Shown in pieces: positions 50,574 through 60,338 of a stretch of 64,000 nt of DNA. Below the pieces are notes generated by a model. The model was not told the DNA's origin. It saw nothing but the letters and a program-made list of their open reading frames with translations, and made no database searches. The translations under genes were made by a program, and so were the position numbers. The stretch's first letter is position 1; the number at the start of each line of letters is the position of its first letter. The DNA is from Tritrichomonas musculus (taxonomy: Eukaryota > Parabasalia > Tritrichomonadida > Tritrichomonadidae), in contig JAPFFF010000020.1 in the NCBI GenBank assembly GCA_039105265.1, positions 1 to 64,000 on the forward strand. Direction: 5' to 3'.

Positions 50574-51596
50574 ATGGGTAACATCTTGTCAAAAAATCAG
50601 AATATTGAAAAGAAATCAGATGAAAATGATTATTCAGATGATAATGAAATTAATAAATTAAACAAAACATGTAAATTAAAAAAAATTCCATATTATTTTT
50701 CTGAACAAATCCGTTTTAATTCATTTAATCCTGTTTTTGTGGCATATGAAGTCAGATTTAAGAGAACATATAATGAAAAAACACCAAGATATGCAATTAA
50801 GCCTATATCTAGTGAATCAAAATTAGAACAAATTAAAATTCAAAAAGAATTTGAAATTATGACACTTTTAAGCGGCGTTCCTAATATTGTTCCAATAATT
50901 GATTCTTTTCAATTACCCTTTCGAGGCCAAAACCACCAATTTTTAGTAATGAAATATTATGAAAATACAGATCTTTTTGAATATATCAAAAATAAGCCAT
51001 CAATGACCGAAGATGAAAAATGCCTCATAATATTCCAAATATTACAAATACTTCAATCCTTAAAACTACGAAAAATTGTTCATAATGATATCAAATTAGA
51101 AAATTTTTTAATTGACTCAATTTTGCCCTTAACGATACATTTAACCGATTTTGGTCTTTCAGAGATCATTGACCAAAAATCAACTCAATTTCGTGGCACC
51201 AAATGCTTCATGGCGCCAGAAATTTTAAACGGCGAGCCGCACGACTACTCAGCCGACATTTGGAGCCTCGGCGTCAATCTTTTTTTGATGCTTTTCAATT
51301 GTTTCCCGTTTGATTATGATGAGAGAGACATGGAGAATGCAAACATGTTCATTGCGTGCATTGAATATTATGAATTGAATAGGCCATGTGGAAAAGTGTC
51401 AGATGAAGCGTGGGAGTGCGTGTCGAGGATGCTCGTGAAAGATCCTTCTAAAAGAATAACTGTTGAGGAGGCGCTCAAATTGAATTGGTTCAGAAATATT
51501 GAGTACCAAAAAGAAGAAAGCAAAAAGATTGCGTCCGTTTATTTGGAAGAGGCTCAATCTGCATCCAAAGTTTTGTCTGGTGAAATGGAAGAATGA
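50574..51596 (+). CDS. CAMK-like Ser/Thr protein kinase, predicted N-myristoylated (340 aa)
   Basis: The protein starts MGNILSK, a textbook N-myristoylation signal (Gly2, Ser6, Lys7), so membrane attachment is predicted. The kinase domain spans about 40-312: lysine K76 in YAIKPI, E92, catalytic loop IVHNDIKLENFLID (H170-N171-D172, N177; Arg of HRD replaced by Asn but catalytic Asp kept), DFG at 192-194 and MAPE at 213-216. All residues needed for phosphotransfer are present, so it should be active, unlike the other kinase-like genes in the window. The short acidic linker (about 15-30) and 28-residue tail have no domain. The activation loop is short. Substrate unknown. Confidence 0.85.
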   Translation: MGNILSKNQNIEKKSDENDYSDDNEINKLNKTCKLKKIPYYFSEQIRFNSFNPVFVAYEVRFKRTYNEKTPRYAIKPISSESKLEQIKIQKEFEIMTLLSGVPNIVPIIDSFQLPFRGQNHQFLVMKYYENTDLFEYIKNKPSMTEDEKCLIIFQILQILQSLKLRKIVHNDIKLENFLIDSILPLTIHLTDFGLSEIIDQKSTQFRGTKCFMAPEILNGEPHDYSADIWSLGVNLFLMLFNCFPFDYDERDMENANMFIACIEYYELNRPCGKVSDEAWECVSRMLVKDPSKRITVEEALKLNWFRNIEYQKEESKKIASVYLEEAQSASKVLSGEMEE

Positions 51597-51707
51597 GCAA
51601 TTGTTGCTATTTGAATTGAATATTGTTTTTACTGTTATAATAATACTAAATAAAAAAAAATAAGATTTAAATATTTAAGCATTCAGTTTATGATATATAT
51701 ATCTTTT

Positions 51708-54539
51708 TTATTTCTTGTTTTGATTCATTTCTTTTTCTTTTTCTTCTAATTCTTTCTTAAATTTTTCATACAAACCGGCTTTGATTAACCTCTGCACAAA
51801 ATCATTATTGTCACTTATTTCTTGCGTTACTAGTTCAACATCTCTGCACTTAATGTTTAAAAAGTTACAAAGTGGAACAGTATCTTCATCATTCACATGG
51901 AATTCCTGAGGCAGTTCTTTAAGGAAAATTTCACTTGGTGCGACTAATTCGTTTTTATTCGTGAGCAGCCATTTTGTATTCATTAGAATTCTTCTGAAAA
52001 TAGAAGGGAAGTTCACAGTATGCTCAGTATAATAGAAATGCACACGAGTATAAAAGCTTAACCGTCTCATATCAATATTTTTGGACATATTCAAAAGGAC
52101 ATTCCACAAAATGATTGATTTTTTAGGATCGTCTTTAATGAGTTTCCAAATGTAATCAAATTCTTCAATTCGATATTCATTCATCATGCAGTAACGAGTA
52201 TAATAAGGAACAGGCAACTTATATTTTTTAATGGTGTCATCATTTATTTCAAAATTCTCTAATCTGACATTTTTACTCACTCCCAATTTTTCAAAGAAAT
52301 CAAGTAAAAATGGTTCGTCTTCTTTTTCAACCATTTCTTTGTATTGGTCAATAGCAATATATTTTTTATGTGGTAGATGTTGAAAGTAATCAAATAAGAA
52401 TGGTGAAGGAAAATATAAATTACATGCTTCGTCACGATCTGCTTTTCTACCTTCTCTTGTAAAATATACAATGAATTTCAATTTTTGAATTCCTTGTATA
52501 AACGAACTTTCTTCTTCATAAGAGCAGAATTTGAAAAAGAAAAACATTTTTTTAAAGTCTTGAAAAGTATCCATGTAGCCTTCATTGTCATATTTTGGTA
52601 CAATATTCTTTAATATATCTTCAGAAACTTTGGGAACAGTCAATCCAACTTTTTTGGCGAAAATTAGTGTTTCTCTGTTTTCAATCAATTTTGGATTGAT
52701 TGTTTCGTTATTTTGATCAGATGGAAAGAATAATTGCCTGTTACCTGAACTGTTATTAAAAGCAGACATTGCTTTTCCTTTACTAGTTATAAAAATTGGA
52801 GTGTATTTGGCTTTCTTAATTCTTTCATTATCATCGCCAATCCACTTGTAAAATTTGTGAAGCCATTCAAAACTTTGTTTTTCAATGAATTCAGCCTCGA
52901 TTCCATTGAAAGAAGAAGATTTGGAATTACTGGAAGAATTGGTACTTGAAGGACAGATGAAATCTATTTTTGAAGAGTTATTTAAATTATTCTCAAAAGG
53001 TTGACAGCTTGAACTTGCCACTGATGAATTATTGGATGCAAATCCAGAACTTCCAGAACTTGTGTTGCTATTACTGCTATTATTTGCAAGTCCTGCAAAA
53101 GCTCTAGTAAATGAAAAAGTGGGAAATGTATTTGGCCACGTAAAATTAGATGTTCCATTTTGTTTTAAAAGTGTATTTTCGTTAATGTTGGCTTTCACAA
53201 TTGAACCAATGTAGGATGAATAAGACATTCCTTTTTGTTTATCTTGTGAAAGAGATGTGAAAACCCATTTTGCGTTTTGGTTTTTCACTAAGAGAACAAA
53301 CCGATCGTGATCCAACAGATTGATGAGATCTTGATCGCATGAAAAATAAGCATTTTCTTTTGAAATGTATCCATCGAGAGTTGGAATGATTTCTTCTGTT
53401 TGGAACACTTTTTGAATAGCATAATAAAATAAGTCATTTGATATGGTTTTTGGCTTCAAATGAAGATTAATAGCAAAGGAGGAAGATGAATAAGTTGTTG
53501 GAATGATTTGTAGAATGTTGTCATCAATTAAACGAACATTGTTAACCTTTCCAATTTCTTTGAATAATAAAATACTTTTTGCCGCCAAATTCGCCAATTT
53601 ATTCAACATTCGATTGTTGTGCGAATTCTTTTCATTGATTTCTTCACAGTTACTTTCAAGCAGGAATGGTGCATTTATCATGAAATTTAATCCTGTTTTC
53701 TCTTTTATTGGAAAGAAACAGTTCAACTCGCTCTCAAATGGAATTAATGAGCCTTTTTCATCGACAAAAAAACCAACTGAAATTGTGTAAATTGAATCAA
53801 TTTGTTGTGAAAAAAGCCAAATTTGTTTCTTTCCTTTTTGATTTGTTACATTTATCAATTCAACTTTAATATCATTAAAATTCTGAGATTTTTCAATACT
53901 TTTCTCAAATTTTACTTCTGTTTTGGTATCTGATATTATATAACTAACATTCGTTAAAGTTTTTAGAAATAATGTTGGAAATGTAAGATTGTTGAGTTTT
54001 TCTGATATATCAGTGTAGCTTTCTGTGGAAGTTCTATCTGGATTATTGAATGGAATTACAAAAATAGTCTCGTCAGGTTTTCGATCTAAATAATCTTTGT
54101 TAATTAGTCCTGGAAGTATGAATTGGTTGATTTGAAATCGAAATGTGGCACTATATATCATTGGGGTAATTGTATATTGAAAAACTGTTTTAAATCCAAT
54201 ACCTATTTTCCATATTTTCATCTCTGACTTAATAAAATTGTTAATTGATGTAATTGCATTGATGTCTCCTAGTTTACCATTTTTTGAATCTTCATCTTCA
54301 GTTTTGGGATCTGAAATAGTGAAACTACGACTACCATTATGCCTAAAAACAAGTTTATCGTTATGTAATTCAAAGAAAGCATCAGTGGCCTTCGCATCAT
54401 CAGCATTTTGCAGAAGTTCATAAATAATATTTGAATGAATTTCTTTAAAAGAAGGATTTTCAAGTGCACCTGATTTTATTCCATGCATTTTGACTAATTC
54501 TTCAAAATATTGTTTTGATTGTTCTTGTGGATCATCCAT
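51708..54539 (-). CDS. Sacsin-like protein with HSP90-type ATPase domain (943 aa)
   Basis: The N-terminal 200 residues carry the GHKL/HSP90-like ATPase fold as in sacsin: HSNIIYELLQNADDAKATDA (35-54; metal-binding Asn45), DKLVFRHNG (61-69), GDINAITSI (91-99) and the glycine motif IGIGFKTVFQYT (112-123). These bind ATP with Mg. Later parts (about 200-480 and 565-900) are typical of sacsin-repeat proteins without clear motifs; a Ser/Asn-rich disordered stretch separates them (about 490-555). Sacsin-type proteins act as chaperone-like factors. Most sacsins are far larger, so this is a minimal version. No signal peptide: cytosolic or nuclear. Confidence 0.85.
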   Translation of the reverse strand: MDDPQEQSKQYFEELVKMHGIKSGALENPSFKEIHSNIIYELLQNADDAKATDAFFELHNDKLVFRHNGSRSFTISDPKTEDEDSKNGKLGDINAITSINNFIKSEMKIWKIGIGFKTVFQYTITPMIYSATFRFQINQFILPGLINKDYLDRKPDETIFVIPFNNPDRTSTESYTDISEKLNNLTFPTLFLKTLTNVSYIISDTKTEVKFEKSIEKSQNFNDIKVELINVTNQKGKKQIWLFSQQIDSIYTISVGFFVDEKGSLIPFESELNCFFPIKEKTGLNFMINAPFLLESNCEEINEKNSHNNRMLNKLANLAAKSILLFKEIGKVNNVRLIDDNILQIIPTTYSSSSFAINLHLKPKTISNDLFYYAIQKVFQTEEIIPTLDGYISKENAYFSCDQDLINLLDHDRFVLLVKNQNAKWVFTSLSQDKQKGMSYSSYIGSIVKANINENTLLKQNGTSNFTWPNTFPTFSFTRAFAGLANNSSNSNTSSGSSGFASNNSSVASSSCQPFENNLNNSSKIDFICPSSTNSSSNSKSSSFNGIEAEFIEKQSFEWLHKFYKWIGDDNERIKKAKYTPIFITSKGKAMSAFNNSSGNRQLFFPSDQNNETINPKLIENRETLIFAKKVGLTVPKVSEDILKNIVPKYDNEGYMDTFQDFKKMFFFFKFCSYEEESSFIQGIQKLKFIVYFTREGRKADRDEACNLYFPSPFLFDYFQHLPHKKYIAIDQYKEMVEKEDEPFLLDFFEKLGVSKNVRLENFEINDDTIKKYKLPVPYYTRYCMMNEYRIEEFDYIWKLIKDDPKKSIILWNVLLNMSKNIDMRRLSFYTRVHFYYTEHTVNFPSIFRRILMNTKWLLTNKNELVAPSEIFLKELPQEFHVNDEDTVPLCNFLNIKCRDVELVTQEISDNNDFVQRLIKAGLYEKFKKELEEKEKEMNQNKK

Positions 54540-54564
54540 TATTTTCTTGGATTTGTTTTTATTT

Positions 54565-54569
54565 TATGA
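54565..54569 (-). promoter_or_regulatory. Candidate initiator (TCATA)
   Basis: Minus-strand TCATA with A(+1) at 54567, 28 nt before the ATG of the sacsin-like gene. Confidence 0.3.
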
Positions 54570-56399
54570 TTTGAAAAGAAAATCTGACTTAAATTCAATA
54601 TTAAAATGGACCGTTATATTGAAAAAATAGAAATGATAGTTTATTGATTTTCAGATATCATTTATTTATTATTATAATCTATTGGAAAAATTCTAACTAC
54701 AGGAATGCTACTTAGCTTTTTTTTTTTTTTTTTTTTTTTCAAATGTTGGTTGCCCTTCTGACGTAATTGGAATTTTATATAATTCAATGAAAAGACGTAT
54801 TAAAATGTAAAAATTGCCGAAATGAAACGTAATTACATAATTTATATAAAAATAAAAAAAAGCAAAGAGATATAGTTTCGAACTCAATACTTTGGCCTCA
54901 AACTAATTAAATCTCTAAACTAGAACTCTCAAATTTGAAAGGATAAAATATTAATATTTAAAGATAAATATATTTATTTTTCAAATATTACTTTTTAATA
55001 ACTTTTTCTAAAAAAGTCGTATTCCAATTATTGTCACTTAGACGTAATCGTAAAACGTAATTGATTTTTTTTGTTGGTCTATTTTATTGAAAAAGTTGGT
55101 AGATTCAAATTTCTCCCACTTTTCGGATTTTATACTCTCAATTTTTTATTCTCAAAATTCTCACATTTCTCAGATATAATTTTACAAAAAGTTTCATTCA
55201 ATTAATTCAAAAATATTTTTTTGCAAGATGATAAAAGATTTATACAATCAACGTGTGATTTGTTTATTATATATAATAATATTGCATTTTTGCGACATTG
55301 GAATGAACAATATTAATAAAAAATATTTGAATATTTTTTTTCTTTGAGTGAAGCTTTTTTTTGCCATGAAAAACAATTTAATATCATGTTTTGAATGCAG
55401 GATCCTTTGTGATGAAATAATAATAATAATATTAATAAAAAAAAAAAAAAAAAAAAAACATAAATAGAATAAGAATTTCAAATAAAATATATAGATAAGT
55501 TATATTTTTATTGAATATTGTGCTTTTATTGATAATTAAAGCTTGTATGCAAAGAATATTCTCGGAAAAATACTTCGTGTCTTTGAGCTTCCAAACTTTC
55601 CATATTATTTTATTATATCAGCTGCGTATTTTTATTATTAAAATCTTGGTAAAATTTGTCCAAATTCTTCTTTAAAATTTTCTTTGCTTATTTTGAGTTT
55701 AAATATTGAGTTTTTAAGTATTCCTTGCCATTTAAATGTTCCTTGTTTACTTTGAGTGTAATTACATTCTTCAAGTAGTAATTTGATCAAGTTTCTATCA
55801 GGCTATCTTCGACATTCTTTTAAATTATCTAAATAAACGGTCTATTGATGGCCCTGCAATTGAGTACTTTTGATACAATTGTTTATCTTATTTCACAAAA
55901 AGTTAAAAAATATAATTGCATTTAAATTCCATAATATTTATTTATTTTCAAATGTTTTATTCATTAAAATATTATATATAAATAAAATATTTAAATTATT
56001 ATATTAATAATGCATATTTTTAATATAATTATATTAATTCTCTGTGATAATTGTATTTTAAAGTTTGAAAAAAATTGAATACAATTTGAGAGTAAAATAA
56101 AATCCGAAAAGTGCGAAAATATGAATCTATCAAAAAGTTTGAACAGAACGTAATTTTTAAAACCTCCGAAGGGCAAAATGTTGGAATACTGGTTGAAAAC
56201 TAAATTAATTTTCTTCATTGATGATTTATCATTCATTCTATCAATGAATCTTGGTACTTTCCAGCCAAATGAGAGCAGATGCTTTTCAGTTTTTCAAACA
56301 AATATTAAAATAATAATAATAAAGGGTAAAGAATAGTTTTTAATAGAAAAATTTCTCGTGGATTCGATGATTTTCAATGACAGAATTTGGCATTTTTGG
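54570..56399. other. Gene-free spacer with homopolymer tracts and one relic
   Basis: A tract of about 23 T lies at 54717-54739 and an A tract at about 55438-55457. The only coding-like content is the minus-strand relic at 55638-55869. Several ACGTAAT-type words occur between 54760 and 55070. Confidence 0.5.
55638..55869 (-). pseudogene. Relic of a gene 3' end
   Basis: Minus-strand frame ending at 55638-55640 with protein-like content NLIKLLLEECNYTQSKQGTF, KWQGILKNSIFKLKISKENF, then KEEFGQILPRF. Two in-frame stops occur upstream. No start codon; unknown family. Probably the decayed C-terminus of a host gene. Confidence 0.4.
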
Positions 56400-57257
56400 T
56401 TAAAGTATGTTTTTTAAAGAGAAATAGAAATCTCTCTCAATGGAAAATTTCTTTTTCTGATTAGAATTGTTTCTCTTTTTATTTTTCTTTTCTGAATGTT
56501 TGTTCATGAAAAGAAAATATTCTTCCTTTGCAAGGTTATCTGCTGTTGGTCTGTATTCAGCTTTTCTTTTGATACATTCGAAAATCAACTTTTTCAAATT
56601 TTTGTCACTGATGCTTTTTACTATTGTAGCTCGATCATTTATAACATCTTCAACTTTCTTGAAAGGATAGCTTAGTTCAAAAGCTTCATACAATGTGATC
56701 CCAAATGACCAGATATCTTCTTTGAAAAAGTTCTTATCGTTGGATTTCGTGAAATTTGAAAAGTTGCATAATTTTGGTGTCAGACTTTTGTCTAGTAAAA
56801 TGTTCTCTGGCCTGATATTTCGGTGAGCAATTCCATGTTTATGAAGGTAACGGATGGCCTCCAGCAAATGAAATGCAATGAACTTTTTCTCTATATCGTT
56901 TTGAAATCCATATATGGTCGAATAATCAATAAGGCTCCCATTTTCACAATAATCTGTTATGACAACTAGAAATTCTTCATTTTGGTTATTTTTCATATCA
57001 AATGTGTCGTAGATTTTAATGATGTTTGGATGGTTGAGTGAAGAAAGGAGGTTGATCTTATTCCTAACTTGTTGCATCATTTCGTCATTATCTTTCTTTG
57101 GTATAATTTTCATCGCATAAATGTCATGACTGGAGATTTCTTGGACTTTGAACAGATTTGAGCGACAACCTTTTCCGATTGGATTAATGATTGCATATTC
57201 ATTGAAAGGCGAGCTGAATTTATCAACAAACTTGGTCTCTTTTTGTATTTTATACAT
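56400..57257 (-). CDS. Pseudokinase, CAMK/NEK-like fold (285 aa)
   Basis: Kinase fold from about 20 to 255: glycine-rich loop IGKGCRSNLFKV (27-38), K50 in YAMKII, catalytic loop AHRNIRPENIL (H145-R146-N147) and DFG position CNFSNF (N165-F166-S167). Both essential aspartates are replaced by Asn and the DFG glycine by Ser, so catalysis is very unlikely while ATP-site features remain: a pseudokinase. The C-terminus is strongly basic (KHSEKKNKKRNNSNQKKK), possibly nucleic-acid- or membrane-binding. A second, inverted copy begins at 63363 and is identical as far as the window shows, so the same substitutions are kept in both. Confidence 0.85.
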   Translation of the reverse strand: MYKIQKETKFVDKFSSPFNEYAIINPIGKGCRSNLFKVQEISSHDIYAMKIIPKKDNDEMMQQVRNKINLLSSLNHPNIIKIYDTFDMKNNQNEEFLVVITDYCENGSLIDYSTIYGFQNDIEKKFIAFHLLEAIRYLHKHGIAHRNIRPENILLDKSLTPKLCNFSNFTKSNDKNFFKEDIWSFGITLYEAFELSYPFKKVEDVINDRATIVKSISDKNLKKLIFECIKRKAEYRPTADNLAKEEYFLFMNKHSEKKNKKRNNSNQKKKFSIERDFYFSLKNIL

Positions 57258-57478
57258 TATATGTAAAATGAACCGAACTGATTTTTTTAGAATTTTTTTT
57301 TTTTTTTTTTTTTTTCAATTTTATCTGACTATTTTTTTGAATTCAAAATTTTCAAATGTCAGAGTTATTTTTTCTCAATTTATAATTTTTTTGTTTGCTT
57401 ATTTGGTTACAAACATATTTTTACCGTTTATTTTTATTATATCTGACTTTTTTCATTTTTTAATTTTTGAATGAAAAT
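56620..57478. repeat. Left arm of a large inverted duplication
   Basis: The reverse complement of this segment reappears at 62738-64000, including the promoter, a T/A homopolymer tract (here near 57293-57316) and the coding sequence. The left arm has no counterpart of the extra segment 62771-63208. The arms are at least 0.86 kb and continue beyond the right edge of the window. About 5.3 kb lies between them. Confidence 0.9.
57267..57271 (-). promoter_or_regulatory. Candidate initiator (TCATT)
   Basis: Minus-strand TCATT with A(+1) at 57269, 12 nt before the ATG of the pseudokinase gene. The duplicate gene has the same site at 63349-63353. Confidence 0.4.
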
Positions 57479-57742
57479 ATTTTTATTGTGCTTGGTTTTT
57501 CAATTTGTTAAGATTTGAGATTTTAAAAGGTAAGCATTTTTGATTTTTATTTATATTGTGATCAAAGATAATTCATACCTCTCAATTTTTCCAAGCCCGA
57601 AATTTTCGTTTTTATTCACAGTAAATATTTTTTATATATTAGTAATTCAAAGTTAATTAAAGGGTATTGAAAATGAATGTAGAAAAAATAAGTTATTTGC
57701 TTTTGAAAAAAGCATAGAAAAAGTGAAGAGATTGATAATTAA

Positions 57743-59131
57743 AAAAATCATTATTTTTCACTCGCTGCAAATCAAAATCATCCAGAAGCACAATTCAATC
57801 TCGGCCTCATTTATGATGAAGGAGAATATGTCACCCAAGATATAAACAAAGCAATTCATTATTATTCACTCGCTGCAAATCAAAATCATCCAGAAGCACA
57901 ATTCAATTTCGGTTTTATTTATCATGAAGGACGATATATCGAGCAAGATATGAATAAAGCAATTCATTATTATTCACTCAATACAAAGCAGAATGATCCA
58001 AAAACTCAATTTGATTTCGGTTTTATTTATCATGAAGGAAAATATGTCACGCGAGATATTAGCAAAGCAATTCATTATTATTCACTCGCTGCAAATCAAA
58101 ATATTCCAGAAGCACAATTCAATCTTGGTAACATTTATTCAAATGTCAAATATGTCACGCGAGATATTAGCAAAGCAATTCATTATTATTCACTCGCTGC
58201 AAATCAAAATCATCAAGGAGCACAATTCAATCTGGGTTTTATTTATTTTGTTGGCCAATACATAGAACAGAATACTAAAAAAGGATCATATTATATTATG
58301 TTGGCATCCATAAATAACAATCGAGAAGCAAATTTTGCGCATGGATTTTTACTTCATGAAGGAAGATATGTTAAAAAGGACATTGCAAATGCAATACATT
58401 ATTACAAAGAAGCATCATCATTCAACAATCAATATTCTAAAAACAATCTTGGTGTTATATACAAGCACGGTTATAATGAAATTGAAGGGAAAGTTGGTAA
58501 TGCAATTGTATACTTTGAAGAAGCAATTCGACAGAAAAATGATTATTTGTCAATGTACAACTTAGCTCATATTTACATGTATGATATGCAAGATTTCAAC
58601 AAATCAATTGATTTATTAATAAGATCAATGAATAAATTTGAACATTCGCTTTTTTTGTTATGTTTAGCATTACTTAAACAATTCGATTTCAATATTAAAA
58701 CTATCAAACAGGAACTTAAAAAAAGAGAAGATATAACTAAAAGTTTAAAGAAGGAAATTCACAAGATAATATCTATGTATAAATTGAATTTTGATGGAGA
58801 ATATGAATCATATCGAAATAAGGAATACTTATATAATATTAAATTAGAACCAGTTGAATTATCTGAAATAGAAAACATAAATAAAAAATTTACTCAACCA
58901 AAATATCCAAACGCGAAAGATCTTTCATCAGAATTTTACAAAGGTTTCGGAGAAGATTTACAGTTGTGTATAAAAAGTGGTAACGGTATAATAAATGGTA
59001 ACACTTTTTTCATCATTAGTAAAATTTCATCATTTGGATTTCCAAATGAAATTGATGCACAGACCATTACTTTAATGGATATATATTTCATATGGATAGT
59101 TTATTCGATAAATAATGATCGACCTCAATGA
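57743..59131 (+). CDS. Sel1-repeat protein, 5'-truncated, with transposon-derived tail
   Basis: An open frame from 57743 to 59131. Its first Met is at 57950 (393 aa from there), but Sel1 repeats already run in frame upstream of it without a Met, directly after a stop at 57740-57742, so the natural N-terminus is lost. The repeats are 36 aa long (DISKAIHYYSLAANQNxPEA, then QFNLGFIYHEG); the first five are nearly identical at DNA level (108-bp units), which points to recent expansion or conversion. More diverged repeats follow to about residue 250. Sel1 repeats are helical scaffolds for protein binding. From codon 338 on, the frame lies inside the inverted-repeat element 58961-59358, which supplies the last 56 residues and the stop. 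It may be a pseudogene or a rebuilt gene. Confidence 0.7.
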   Translation, partial: KNHYFSLAANQNHPEAQFNLGLIYDEGEYVTQDINKAIHYYSLAANQNHPEAQFNFGFIYHEGRYIEQDMNKAIHYYSLNTKQNDPKTQFDFGFIYHEGKYVTRDISKAIHYYSLAANQNIPEAQFNLGNIYSNVKYVTRDISKAIHYYSLAANQNHQGAQFNLGFIYFVGQYIEQNTKKGSYYIMLASINNNREANFAHGFLLHEGRYVKKDIANAIHYYKEASSFNNQYSKNNLGVIYKHGYNEIEGKVGNAIVYFEEAIRQKNDYLSMYNLAHIYMYDMQDFNKSIDLLIRSMNKFEHSLFLLCLALLKQFDFNIKTIKQELKKREDITKSLKKEIHKIISMYKLNFDGEYESYRNKEYLYNIKLEPVELSEIENINKKFTQPKYPNAKDLSSEFYKGFGEDLQLCIKSGNGIINGNTFFIISKISSFGFPNEIDAQTITLMDIYFIWIVYSINNDRPQ

Positions 59132-59360
59132 GGAAACATCAAAACAATTAATTGAATTGAGTTTTGCAGTAAAATGAGATTGTTAATAAGATAAAAGAAA
59201 TTTCATTTATATTTACTTATATTATTATGTTATTTATAAAATATTAAACATATTTATTACAAATGCTTCATTAAAAAATAAATAGAATGATAATTTTTTA
59301 TACTAAAAAAAAAGTGTTACCATTTATTATACCGTTACCACTTTTTATACACAACTGTAT
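58959..59360. mobile_element. Tc1/mariner-like MITE, 398 bp, TA-flanked
   Basis: CAGTTGTGTATAAAAAGTGG at 58961 begins a 50-bp terminal repeat whose exact reverse complement ends at 59358. TA dinucleotides flank both ends (58959-58960 and 59359-59360), the hallmark of Tc1/mariner insertion, and CAGT-type ends are typical of that superfamily. The 298-bp interior has no transposase. The perfect match of the two ends implies a young insertion. It lies across the 3' end of the Sel1 reading frame. Confidence 0.85.
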
Positions 59361-59550
59361 ACAAACCCAATCTAGAAATAGCGTAGCATTTGATTTATTT
59401 CCTTTGTTGTCTGGTTTAACTTTTTGTGTTGCTATATTAATAAATATGTTATAACAATTCGATTCTAGTATAGTTATAGACCTTTCTTAAGGGCTTTGAA
59501 AAAGTGAAAAATTCTCAAAAAAAAAATCTTTTTATATTTTTACATGACTT

Positions 59551-59586
59551 TTACCGAGCCCAGCCGAAGCAAAGCGCGAGCGGTAA
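59551..59586. other. GC-rich imperfect hairpin
   Basis: TTACCG at 59551-59556 pairs with CGGTAA at 59581-59586; the inner part (GCCGAAGCAAAGCGCGAG) is unusually GC-rich for this region. Its wording (GAAGCAAAGCGCGAG) recalls GATGCAAAGCGAAGC in the array unit (about 273-287). Role unknown. Confidence 0.4.
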
Positions 59587-59633
59587 GAATCGGTCCAACT
59601 ATGCTAGAATCGATCATAAGTGTTAAAAGAAAA

Positions 59634-59703
59634 ATTCAAGAATTTTTGTGAATTTAGGAAATAGCAGCCAACCAAAATAATTCAAATGCTTATTGATGTT
59701 AAT
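59634..59703 (+). repeat. 70-bp direct repeat, copy A (ankyrin-gene relic)
   Basis: Nearly identical to 62140-62208 (AAGAATTTTTGTGAATTTAG...ATTGATGTTAATG). The end encodes LIDVN, an ankyrin-type ending, and copy B leads into a recognisable ankyrin repeat, so both look like pieces of the same ancestral gene on either side of the BTB/F5-8C gene. Confidence 0.65.
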
Positions 59704-59722
59704 GTATAAAGAGGGGAATGGG

Positions 59723-59723
<1 letters not shown>

Positions 59724-59755
<32 letters not shown>
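59724..59755. repeat. 32-bp T homopolymer
   Basis: Uninterrupted run of T, a likely slippage hotspot and a place where assembly length may be wrong. Confidence 0.9.
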
Positions 59756-59758
<3 letters not shown>

Positions 59759-60194
59759 ATCGATTTTGCTGATAGCAAATCATATTCATATGGTGGACGG
59801 ATTTTGAACTTTATATGTATAAAGTTGTTTTACAGATTACGTAGAATTTGTTTATACATAAAAAATCGGTGCTTAAGAAATCACCAAATTTTCTTTGATA
59901 AATCCCATTGCACAGCACCACCAGCAACGATGCAGTATATGAAAATTCAATAAAATGTAGATTATTATATGTATATTATTATATTAAAATTTAAAAAAAT
60001 TCCAATGCCACAATTTTTTAAAAAAGTCGTTTTAAGTTAAGGTACAAATTGAATGGAAAATTGTCCAAATTCCTTTCAATTTTGGAAAATTATTTTGGTC
60101 ATTATTCAGCTTCTAGGCAAAATTAAGAAATGAAAATACTAAAATAATCTTGTAATATATTGCTGTTTATTATATATTAATTTTATAAAAATCT

Positions 60195-60216
60195 GAGAGT
60201 TTCCTACGTTCTATTA
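60195..60216. mobile_element. Solo terminal inverted repeat of the array transposon
   Basis: GAGAGTTTCCTACGTTCTAT (plus TA) differs at one position from the left terminus at 518. No opposite terminus and no transposase sequence follow, so it is a solo end or remnant of another copy, about 48 kb from the array. Confidence 0.7.
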
Positions 60217-60338
60217 ATTACAACGTTTTTTTTGAATATAAATTTATTTTTTAAAAACAAAAATATACCAAGAAATAAATAAATGTAGAAATGGATTGGC
60301 TATCTTTATTAGATTATTGCTGCCAAAAGTAAAGTGAA

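Larger units (their letters stand above)
59361..60338. other. Spacer with relics and structural motifs
   Basis: No gene. It contains a hairpin-like motif (59551-59586), a 70-bp ankyrin-gene relic (59634-59703), a 32-T tract (59724-59755) and a solo transposon terminus (60195-60216), all listed separately. Confidence 0.5.

Noticed and set aside
60030-60055. TTAAGGTACAAAT resembling the TTAA-type element end
   Set aside because: Only 13 bases match, the rest of the terminus differs, and no partner exists; chance or a very old relic.
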